Below the pieces are notes generated by a model that did not search any database, was not told the DNA's origin, and saw nothing but the letters and a program-made list of their open reading frames with translations. A program made the position numbers and the translations under genes. Source: Bacteroides sp. (GTDB taxonomy: Bacteria; Bacteroidota; Bacteroidia; Bacteroidales; SM23-62). Taken from it: a DNA stretch of 8,797 nucleotides. Of this stretch, positions 1 through 5,767 are shown piece by piece (the first letter of the stretch is position 1; each line of letters opens with the position of its first letter). Location of the stretch: positions 1-8,797 of the forward strand of contig JAUUZM010000109.1 in assembly GCA_030589965.1 (NCBI GenBank), in the 5' to 3' direction.

Positions 1-72
1 GAAAATGTTTTCGAAGTACTCTATGATATGATGCATGAATCAAGGCCTGGGAAGTACCCCAGCATCCATTGA
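1..72 (+). CDS. Probable 3' end of a gene cut by the window edge, unidentified
   Basis: Frame 1 is open from the first base to a TGA at 70-72 and encodes 23 residues ending RPGKYPSIH. The other two plus frames hit stops within the first 30 bases. The composition (hydrophobic and charged residues mixed, no low complexity) is compatible with a protein C-terminus, and it would converge on nhaC with an 8-nt gap, which fits the tight packing elsewhere here. The piece is too short to assign to a family, and chance openness over 23 codons cannot be excluded. Confidence 0.4.
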   Translation, partial: ENVFEVLYDMMHESRPGKYPSIH

Positions 73-80
73 TAAAGAAT

Positions 81-1538
81 TTATTCCTTTATTTCATCCT
101 CAGTCTTATCAATTCTCCTGATTTTGTAGTTTAGGACGGCGATGAGAATGGTCATAAGTGGACTGATAATATTGAAGAAACAATAGGGCAGGTAGGTAAA
201 AGTTGAGATTCCGAGCACTCTTGATTGTGTCGCTCCGCAGGTATTCCAGGGAACCAGTACAGAGGTTACCGTACCACCATCTTCGAGTGTCCGGCTCAGG
301 ACCTCTGGTTTTAGTCCTCTTTCGCGGTATGTCTTGGCAAACATCCTTCCGGGTACCACAATGGCGATATACTGATCAGAGGCTGTAATGTTAAAGAAGA
401 TGCTGGTTACAACTGTTGATGCTACGAGCGATCCGGTAGATCTGGCCCAATAAATTATGGCTTCCGAGATACGTTTGAGGAGTCCGGCTGAATCCATCAC
501 CCCTCCAAAGACCATAGCAGCCAGGATCAGCCATATGGTATCAAGCATTCCAGCCATCCCATTGGTAGAAAAGAGTTCATTAACAATAGCATTATCTGTT
601 ACTATTGAAATTCCGCCAAACATGGACTGCATGACCACCATATAGGTCCGCTTAAAATATGCATATTCCCCCCCGATCTGACTGATCAATTCGGGCTGGA
701 AGATTACGGCAAAGGCAGCTCCCAGAAGCGATCCGAATAAAATGGCAGGCAGTGGGGGCATTTTTTTTACAATAACAAGGATTAAAAGGACAGGTACAAT
801 CAACAGGAGGGGGGTTACATAAAAATTTTGTTCAATCTGGACAAGTACAGCCTCCACATCATTGCTGCTACTCTCAAAATTATTCGCAAAACCGATGACA
901 AGGAAAATAATAAGTGTCAGGGTCATGGAAGGTATTGTCGTGATCATCATATACCTGATATGAGTGAACAGGTCTGTCCCTGCCATGGCCGGAGCCAGGT
1001 TAGTAGTATCAGATAAAGGAGACATCTTATCTCCAAAGTAGGCACCAGATATTATCGCACCTGCTACAAGTCCCACCGGAAATCCCAGGGCTTGTCCAAT
1101 TCCAAGCAGGGCAACGCCAATTGTAGCAATGGTTGACCATGCGGATCCAGTGGCCAAAGACACAACACTGCTGGCAATAACGGCTGCAAAAAGGAAAATG
1201 CTTGGATGAATAATTTTTAATCCATAGTAGATCAGAACCGGTACAACTCCGCTTATTAACCATGTGCCTGCGAGTGATCCGATCATAAGCAGTATGAGTA
1301 TTGCCGGCATTGCAGATCCAATGCTTTTAACTATCTGTTCCAGGATGAATGAATAATTAAATTTGAGACGTATGGCAATTACTCCAGCAACTGTTGCAGC
1401 AAACAGCAGGGCAATCTGATTAGATCCAGAAAGAGTATCTTCTCCAAAGTATAGAACATTCAGGGTAAGCAGAATGATCAGACATATGATAGGAATGAAT
1501 GCCTGTAGTAATGTTGGTCTCTTGTTGGTTACCTCCAT
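81..1538 (-). CDS. nhaC: Na+/H+ antiporter, NhaC family
   Basis: This 485-residue, very hydrophobic inner-membrane protein has about 11-12 predicted transmembrane segments and the usual NhaC length. NhaC proteins exchange cytoplasmic Na+ for external H+, giving sodium tolerance and pH homeostasis. Visible family signatures are the LATGSAWSTIATIG stretch (residues 128-141), the long polar motif at about 165-197 (GAYFGDKMSPLSDTTNLAPA, then MAGTDLFTHIRYM), NITASDQYIAIVVPGRMF near 383-400 and LEDGGTVTSVLVPWNTCG near 418-435. These are the half-membrane segments thought to form the ion path in the wider IT superfamily. The C-terminal tail after about 472 is short and charged. The ATG at 1538 starts the protein just ahead of the first hydrophobic segment; no Shine-Dalgarno is seen before it. 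It is a monocistronic-looking gene divergent from yqgE. Some NhaC-like proteins carry organic-acid or amino-acid/Na+ exchange, so the exact substrate is inferred. Confidence 0.93.
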   Translation of the reverse strand: MEVTNKRPTLLQAFIPIICLIILLTLNVLYFGEDTLSGSNQIALLFAATVAGVIAIRLKFNYSFILEQIVKSIGSAMPAILILLMIGSLAGTWLISGVVPVLIYYGLKIIHPSIFLFAAVIASSVVSLATGSAWSTIATIGVALLGIGQALGFPVGLVAGAIISGAYFGDKMSPLSDTTNLAPAMAGTDLFTHIRYMMITTIPSMTLTLIIFLVIGFANNFESSSNDVEAVLVQIEQNFYVTPLLLIVPVLLILVIVKKMPPLPAILFGSLLGAAFAVIFQPELISQIGGEYAYFKRTYMVVMQSMFGGISIVTDNAIVNELFSTNGMAGMLDTIWLILAAMVFGGVMDSAGLLKRISEAIIYWARSTGSLVASTVVTSIFFNITASDQYIAIVVPGRMFAKTYRERGLKPEVLSRTLEDGGTVTSVLVPWNTCGATQSRVLGISTFTYLPYCFFNIISPLMTILIAVLNYKIRRIDKTEDEIKE

Positions 1539-1702
1539 CCGGTGGGGTGAAATTCAAATGCAATATAGCAAAATGGGACTTGTATTTAATGTAATGTAGA
1601 TTGAAGTTCATTATAAATTTTATTTAAATAGTCAAAAACTCCCCCTAAGGGCATAATTTTTGTTTTGAATTTGGATATATTGCAAATGTTGATGTAAGGA
1701 AT

Positions 1703-2290
1703 ATGGAACTGAATATTGATTTTTTCAGTATAGACAATAATAAAGTCGCCAGACAGGGAAGGGTCCTGATTTCCGAGCCCTTTCTGAATGATACTTATTT
1801 CAGGCGTTCTGTTGTACTGTTGACGGAGCATACGGACGAAGGATCTGTTGGTTTTGTGCTAAATAAACCGGTTGATCTGTCTGTCAATGATGTATTATCC
1901 GATTTTCCAGAAATTGATACAGAGGTTTCTATTGGAGGACCGGTTAACACCAATACAATTCATTATATCCATACCATTGGAGAGATCATACCGAATTCTG
2001 TAAAAGTTCTTGACAACCTTTATTGGGGAGGAGATTTTGAGGTGCTTAAGGAAATGATCAGGGCAAACAAAATAGGCGAGGCGGAAATTCGTTTTTTTCT
2101 GGGGTATGCAGGATGGTCTGCCAAGCAGCTTGAGAATGAGCTCTCAGAAAATGCATGGTTGGTATCAGAAATGCATACAGAGCAAATTATGCGCAGTCCG
2201 GGTGACAATCTCTGGAAAGATATTCTTGAAAAATCAGGCGATAAGTATAAAACCTGGGTTAACTTTCCGGAAAACCCCAGCCTGAATTAA
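1703..2290 (+). CDS. yqgE: YqgE/AlgH family protein (UPF0301)
   Basis: This 195-residue soluble protein has the hallmarks of the YqgE/AlgH family: GRVLISEPFLNDTYFRRSVVLL at residues 19-40, with GRVLISEPFL as its core; GSVGFVLNKP at 47-56; IGGPV at 77-81; and FFLGYAGWSAKQLENEL at 131-147. The length matches family members (about 185-200). The molecular function is not established. The name AlgH comes from a proposed role in alginate regulation in Pseudomonas, which should not be carried over here. The ATG at 1703 is preceded by AAGGA only 2 nt upstream, a poor spacing, but no in-frame upstream start fits better: the ATG at 1686 belongs to a 3-codon reading frame closed by TAA. The gene is divergent from nhaC and converges with the rhomboid gene at a 9-nt gap, with no hairpin terminator visible between them. 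Confidence 0.93.
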   Translation: MELNIDFFSIDNNKVARQGRVLISEPFLNDTYFRRSVVLLTEHTDEGSVGFVLNKPVDLSVNDVLSDFPEIDTEVSIGGPVNTNTIHYIHTIGEIIPNSVKVLDNLYWGGDFEVLKEMIRANKIGEAEIRFFLGYAGWSAKQLENELSENAWLVSEMHTEQIMRSPGDNLWKDILEKSGDKYKTWVNFPENPSLN

Positions 2291-2299
2291 ATCCATTTC

Positions 2300-2917
2300 C
2301 TAAAAAATCGATAATTCCCTAATAAAGTAGGAGAAAAGGTCCAGATCAATAAGAATTGGAAATACAAAACCATATACAGCACCAAGAAAGTGTGCATCAT
2401 GGTTAATATTATCCTTGTTCCTTTTACTCATATAACTGCTATATACCAAGTAGAGAATGGCGAATACAATTCCAGGAATAGGAATAATGGCAAAGAAGTA
2501 TACCCTGTCAAGGGGGGAGAAAAATATACTTGTAAAAACGACTGCCGAAACTGCTCCTGAAGCTCCAACAGAATTATACCAACGATTCTTCCGGTGCCTG
2601 ATAACTGTGACCAGGGAAGAAATTATTATACCACCAAAATATAAAAGGCTATAGGCAAGAGCCGGACTGTCAATATACCCTGACATACTTAGTTGTTGAA
2701 ACCATTTCCAGACATTACTCCCAAATGAGTATAATACTATCATATTGATGATCAGGTGGGGCCAGTCCGCATGCAGGAATCCATGAGTAATAAGGCGAAA
2801 CCATTCCTTTTTCTGGACAACCTGGTAGGGGTTCAGCATGAGTTTTGACATGACCTCCTCAGAATTAAAGGCAATCACGGTGATTATGACGGTAATTACA
2901 ATGATGAATAAGGTCAT
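2300..2917 (-). CDS. Rhomboid family intramembrane serine protease
   Basis: This 205-residue protein has about six transmembrane segments, the basic bacterial rhomboid core. The catalytic serine lies in GASG (Ser120, start of the fourth segment) and the catalytic histidine in HFLGAVYG (His176, sixth segment). The oxyanion-hole and L1 signature is intact: H45, H49, H54 and N58 lie with the same spacing as H141, H145, H150 and N154 of E. coli GlpG. All key residues being present, an active protease is expected, cutting transmembrane helices of unknown client proteins in the inner membrane. There is no extra N-terminal cytosolic domain as in GlpG and no C-terminal zinc-finger or GlnB-like extension. 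The start codon lies one base after the holA stop (TGA-A-ATG) with no Shine-Dalgarno, so translation is probably coupled to holA. The gene ends 9 nt from the convergent yqgE stop. Confidence 0.93.
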   Translation of the reverse strand: MTLFIIVITVIITVIAFNSEEVMSKLMLNPYQVVQKKEWFRLITHGFLHADWPHLIINMIVLYSFGSNVWKWFQQLSMSGYIDSPALAYSLLYFGGIIISSLVTVIRHRKNRWYNSVGASGAVSAVVFTSIFFSPLDRVYFFAIIPIPGIVFAILYLVYSSYMSKRNKDNINHDAHFLGAVYGFVFPILIDLDLFSYFIRELSIF

Positions 2918-2918
2918 T

Positions 2919-3920
2919 TCAGTGTATTATTTTATAAACAAGCTCTTTAAGCAGGTCACCATGAGAAGCTGACACGTTACCAAAGCCTTTTGATTTGAGG
3001 TCGAATTCCCGGAGCAGGGATATCGCCCTGACTGTTCTGGAAGGATTATAATTCTTCGAAGCACGTTCATAATCCTGGACAAAATATGGATCTATTTTTA
3101 ATACTGAGGCTACGTTTCTTCTGGAGCGGTCTTTAAGAAAGTGATAATTTAACAGCTTGCTGAAGAAAAAATACATTGAAGTAATACTGAGGGTAATGGG
3201 ATTGGATCTCGGATTACTTTCAAAATACTTTACAATGCGATTTGCTTTAAGTACATTTCTCTGTGCCAGAGCATTATTTAATTCAAAGTTATTGTAATCC
3301 TTACTTATTCCGATATTTTCTTCGATATGTTTTGGACTAATCAGAACATCCGCTTGATCGAGTATCAATACTAATTTATCAAGTTCATTTGCGATCTTTC
3401 CAAGGTCGTTTCCAAGGAATTCCGTAAGAATCATGGCAGCTTTGGGTTCGATCTTTTTTTTGTGAGTTCCCAGGTATGAATTAATCCAGGCCGGGATTTT
3501 GTCATCATACAGGCGCCTGGAATCAAGGATCACTCCTTTTTTCCCAAGTGCTTTAAACAGCTTCTTTCTCTTGTCTAGCTTTTTGTATTTATAGTTTATT
3601 ACCAGTATTGTTGATGCCAGGGGATTGTCAACATAATAAATAAGATCCTCAATTTTTGCTAATCCCTGTGCTTCCCTGACAATTACAACCTGTTGGCTTG
3701 ACATCATCGGGAACCGTCTGGAAGACTCAATGATTCCTGGGACATCAGTATCCTTTCCATATAGTACGATCTGGTTAAAGGTCTTTTCCTCCTCGGTAAG
3801 TGCATTTTGTTCGATATAGTTAGTCACTAAATCAATAAAATAGGGTTCCTCTCCCATAAGGAAATAAACCGGACTGTATTTCTTGTTTTTAAGATCTTGA
3901 AGGATATCCTGGTATGTCAT
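2919..3920 (-). CDS. holA: DNA polymerase III delta subunit
   Basis: This 333-residue protein matches HolA in length and pattern. Delta is the clamp-loader wrench that opens the beta sliding clamp so that it can be placed on primed DNA. The N-terminal domain begins with SPVYFLMGEEPYFID (residues 16-30), the degenerate nucleotide-binding fold without a Walker A motif. The segment SRRFPMMSSQQVVIVREAQ (67-85) corresponds to the beta-interacting region, with hydrophobic F70-P71-M72 at the position of the clamp-binding element. The middle shows the family pattern LTEFLGNDLGKIANELDKL (165-183), and the helical C-terminal collar domain follows (about 210-333). The start ATG at 3918-3920 lies 10 nt after the amn stop and there is no Shine-Dalgarno, so amn-holA-rhomboid is probably one transcript. 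The protein is essential in bacteria where it has been tested. Confidence 0.93.
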   Translation of the reverse strand: MTYQDILQDLKNKKYSPVYFLMGEEPYFIDLVTNYIEQNALTEEEKTFNQIVLYGKDTDVPGIIESSRRFPMMSSQQVVIVREAQGLAKIEDLIYYVDNPLASTILVINYKYKKLDKRKKLFKALGKKGVILDSRRLYDDKIPAWINSYLGTHKKKIEPKAAMILTEFLGNDLGKIANELDKLVLILDQADVLISPKHIEENIGISKDYNNFELNNALAQRNVLKANRIVKYFESNPRSNPITLSITSMYFFFSKLLNYHFLKDRSRRNVASVLKIDPYFVQDYERASKNYNPSRTVRAISLLREFDLKSKGFGNVSASHGDLLKELVYKIIH

Positions 3921-3930
3921 ATGTCGGGTG

Positions 3931-4701
3931 TTAAAAACGCAGATGCTTTACGGAATGCCCTTCTTCCTTCAGTTCCTTAAGAGCGTCAATTCCAATCAGA
4001 AGGTGCTCGTCAACAAATTTACCGGTAACCTTGTTATCACTTTCCTGAGTCTTTATTCCAGAGGATATCATAGGCTGGTCAGAGACCAGTAGCAGTGCAC
4101 CGGTAGGGATCTGGTTTGCAAAACCTACGGTGAATATGGTTGCTGTCTCCATATCAATGGCTGTACTTCTTGTTTTCTTAAGGTACTTCTTAAATACATT
4201 ATCATGTTCCCAGACTCTCCGGTTAGTCGTAAATACGGTTCCAGTCCAATAATCCTTACCATGATCACGGATATTGGAAGATACTGCCCTTTGAAGGCTG
4301 AAAGCTGGCAGGGCTGGCACCTCGGAAGGGAGGTAACTATCAGAGGTGCCTTCATTCCGGATGGCAGCAATTGGTAATATAAGGTCTCCCAACTTATTCT
4401 TCTTTTTCAGTCCACCGCATTTTCCCAGAAATAAAACAGCCTTGGGGTGAATAGCACTAAGCAGGTCCATAATGGTGGCGGCATTGGCGCTTCCCATCCC
4501 GAAATTAATCATGGTAATACCTTCGGATGTTGCGCAGGGCATGGGTTTTGAAGTGTCGACAATAATTGTTTTATGGATACTGCAGAATCGATCAAGATAA
4601 TATTCAAAATTGGTAAGCAGGATGTATTCTCCAAAATCCTCAAGCTGTTGTCCTGTATATCTGACAAGCCAGTCCAGCACAATATCCTTTTTTGTCTTCA
4701 T
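3931..4701 (-). CDS. amn: AMP nucleosidase, short catalytic-domain form
   Basis: This 256-residue member of the nucleoside phosphorylase (PNP/UDP phosphorylase) superfamily has the form usually named AMP nucleosidase in Bacteroidota. AMP nucleosidase hydrolyses AMP to adenine and ribose 5-phosphate, a purine-balance step in the cytoplasm. Visible motifs are NFGMGSANAATIMDLL (66-81), the phosphate/ribose-binding glycine region FLGKCGGLK (91-99), RNEGTS (115-120), the base- and ribose-recognition motif AIDMETATIF (181-190, Met184-Glu185) and the catalytic-loop aspartate in VSDQPM (Asp209). It lacks the extra N-terminal domain of the roughly 480-residue E. coli Amn, so allosteric behaviour and even substrate choice may differ. 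The start is well fixed: an in-frame TAA lies seven to eight codons upstream and there is no earlier ATG. It is the first gene of the amn-holA-rhomboid run. Confidence 0.88.
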   Translation of the reverse strand: MKTKKDIVLDWLVRYTGQQLEDFGEYILLTNFEYYLDRFCSIHKTIIVDTSKPMPCATSEGITMINFGMGSANAATIMDLLSAIHPKAVLFLGKCGGLKKKNKLGDLILPIAAIRNEGTSDSYLPSEVPALPAFSLQRAVSSNIRDHGKDYWTGTVFTTNRRVWEHDNVFKKYLKKTRSTAIDMETATIFTVGFANQIPTGALLLVSDQPMISSGIKTQESDNKVTGKFVDEHLLIGIDALKELKEEGHSVKHLRF

Positions 4702-4708
4702 TCTCCTT
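4702..4708 (-). promoter_or_regulatory. Shine-Dalgarno of amn, unusually close to the start
   Basis: Read on the minus strand, AAGGAG (4703-4708) is separated from the amn ATG by a single base. The match to the anti-Shine-Dalgarno is strong but the spacing is far shorter than the usual 5-9 nt. No downstream in-frame ATG occurs before codon 54, so the start cannot be moved to improve it. The site may work weakly, or be incidental, as Bacteroidota often do not rely on Shine-Dalgarno pairing. Confidence 0.4.
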
Positions 4709-4734
4709 GTTTTATTTAGATCTTACTATTTTTG
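4707..4734 (+). promoter_or_regulatory. Candidate Bacteroidota-type promoter of the HsdR_N-like gene
   Basis: TATTTTTG at 4727-4734 is a perfect match to the TAnnTTTG -7 element used by the Bacteroidota primary sigma factor. A partial -33 element (TTG at 4707-4709) lies 17 nt upstream, shorter than the usual roughly 19-21, and is only a weak match. Transcription would begin near 4740, giving a leader of about 14 nt that still contains the AGGG ahead of the ATG at 4754. The element sits in the 52-bp divergent spacer, over the amn leader. In such AT-rich DNA a -7 match alone can occur by chance. Confidence 0.35.
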
Positions 4735-4753
4735 TCTGGATCAGGGTAAAGTC

Positions 4754-5215
4754 ATGCAAACTCTAAATTTACCAACTTATTCCTTCACTATAAAATCTGA
4801 ACAGGGCAGATCTCATATTTTTGATGCTTTCCGGAAAAAGTATGTTGTTTTAACCCCTGAGGAATGGGTCAGGCAGCATTTCCTCCAATACCTTGTGCAG
4901 GATAAGGGTTTTCCGGCCTCTCTAATTGCAGTTGAGAAGGAATTCAGCTTTAACCGGATGAAGAAAAGAACTGATATTCTTGTCCACAACAGACAGGGAG
5001 GTCCGGTGTTTTTAGTTGAATGTAAATCTCCATCCGTTCCGATAACCAGGGAGGTATTTGTGCAGATCGGATTATACAATCTGAGTTATAAGGTGCCCTG
5101 GTTGGTGGTCACAAACGGAATTAAGCATTATTGTTGCCGTTTGAATGAGGACCTGGGTGAATATGAGTTTACAGACAGACTTCCGGAGTGGGGGGAAGTT
5201 CAGCCGCCATCCTGA
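4754..5215 (+). CDS. Small orphan HsdR N-terminal-like PD-(D/E)XK domain protein
   Basis: This 153-residue soluble protein resembles the N-terminal nuclease domain of type I restriction HsdR subunits. The fold signature is complete in order: a helical start with TPEEWVRQHFLQYL (34-47), a possible first acidic residue in AVEKEF (Glu61 or Glu63), RTDILV with Asp74, VECKSP with Glu89 and Lys91, then a Gln-x-x-x-Tyr pair (Gln104, Tyr108) as in RecB/HsdR-type nucleases. A strand LVVTNG (117-122) follows. No helicase or translocase domain and no hsdM or hsdS gene is nearby, so it is not a restriction subunit in the usual sense. I place the start at 4754: AGGG lies 7 nt upstream and residue 1 leads directly into the conserved part. 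The longer reading frame back to 4610 merely runs antisense through amn. Nuclease activity is inferred from the motifs; the cellular role is unknown, perhaps DNA repair. Confidence 0.8.
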   Translation: MQTLNLPTYSFTIKSEQGRSHIFDAFRKKYVVLTPEEWVRQHFLQYLVQDKGFPASLIAVEKEFSFNRMKKRTDILVHNRQGGPVFLVECKSPSVPITREVFVQIGLYNLSYKVPWLVVTNGIKHYCCRLNEDLGEYEFTDRLPEWGEVQPPS

Positions 5216-5751
5216 GGATTTATTTTTTGCAGTAGATTGACGTTTATCCAGCCACCATCTTTCCGTACCCAGTCCAGCTTTTCCCCAATTTCAATAAACC
5301 CTGATTTTTTAAATAGCTTCAGGCTGGCTTCATTATCTTCTGATACATTGCAATAAAGTTGGTGAAGATGTAAGGAGCGGAATGCATATTCTACCAGGAT
5401 TGAAAGTGCCTCTGAAGCAAAACCCTTCATGCGGTCTTCCCTCCGGGCGATAAGAATCCCGATACCAGCCCTGCGATGCAGGGGGTCGAAATCAAAAAGA
5501 TCAATGGCTCCAATAGTTTCCGGATTTTCCGGAAGTACTTGAATGTTATCTATCATTAAGCGAAGTTGCCTGGCCTCGAAAATATCATGATGGGCATTCT
5601 CAATGTATTTTTGCAGAACATGCTTTGAGAAAGGTGTGATAGTATTGCTGACAATCCAGTTAGCCGGATCATTCTCCCATTGATATAAGACATCCAGGTC
5701 AGAAGGCTCCATTGCCCTCAGTTTGATATTTTTTCCGGTAAGGGGGATCAT
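5200..5751 (-). CDS. GNAT family N-acetyltransferase
   Basis: This 183-residue protein has the GNAT fold of the RimJ/RimL-like acetyltransferase_3 type, which transfers acetyl from acetyl-CoA to an amine of a protein terminus or small molecule. It opens with IKLRAMEPSDLDVLYQWEND (9-28), typical for the group. The strand IGAIDLFDFDPLHRRAGIGI (80-99) leads to the acetyl-CoA pyrophosphate loop RREDRMKGFASEAL (103-116), with the R-x-x-G-x-A core at Arg107/Gly110/Ala112. It ends with CNVSEDNEASLKLFKKSGF (134-152), where Asn140 and Ser143 sit at the usual cofactor positions. I start it at 5751 because AGGA lies 3 nt upstream and the conserved domain begins at once; starting at 5805 would add 18 residues overlapping the PD40 gene. 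With this start it lies 16 nt after that gene and may be cotranscribed. The substrate cannot be read from the sequence. Confidence 0.88.
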   Translation of the reverse strand: MIPLTGKNIKLRAMEPSDLDVLYQWENDPANWIVSNTITPFSKHVLQKYIENAHHDIFEARQLRLMIDNIQVLPENPETIGAIDLFDFDPLHRRAGIGILIARREDRMKGFASEALSILVEYAFRSLHLHQLYCNVSEDNEASLKLFKKSGFIEIGEKLDWVRKDGGWINVNLLQKINPQDGG

Positions 5752-5754
5752 TAA

Positions 5755-5758
5755 TCCT
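5755..5758 (-). promoter_or_regulatory. Shine-Dalgarno that decides the GNAT start
   Basis: On the minus strand AGGA lies 3 nt before the ATG at 5751, within the 16-nt gap after the PD40 gene stop (TAA at 5768-5770). It supports the shorter, 183-residue GNAT product over the 201-residue reading that begins inside the upstream gene. No comparable site precedes the ATG at 5805. Confidence 0.45.
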
Positions 5759-5767
5759 AAAGGTTCA

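Noticed and set aside
47..62. Hairpin CTGGG-AAGTAC-CCCAG as a terminator between the left fragment and nhaC
   Set aside because: The stem has only 5 bp, no run of T follows on either strand, and it lies inside the presumed coding end of the left fragment.
81..1538. Several antisense and alternate-frame reading frames of 60-80 codons within nhaC and elsewhere
   Set aside because: They lie wholly inside strongly supported genes, show no domain patterns and have atypical residue composition.
1539..1702. Promoters for nhaC and yqgE in the divergent spacer
   Set aside because: The spacer is AT-rich and contains several one-mismatch TAnnTTTG strings (for example TGCATTTG for nhaC and TTGTTTTG for yqgE). 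None has a TTTG -33 partner at the right distance, so no specific promoter is called.
4610..4753. In-frame N-terminal extension of the HsdR_N-like protein by 48 residues
   Set aside because: Most of this stretch is the antisense of the amn coding sequence and its product is Ser/Cys/Phe-rich without family similarity. The ATG at 4754 has a suitably placed AGGG.
4754..5215. Part of a type I restriction-modification or defence island
   Set aside because: Only the nuclease-like domain is present. No methylase, specificity or helicase gene is nearby, and the neighbours are housekeeping genes.
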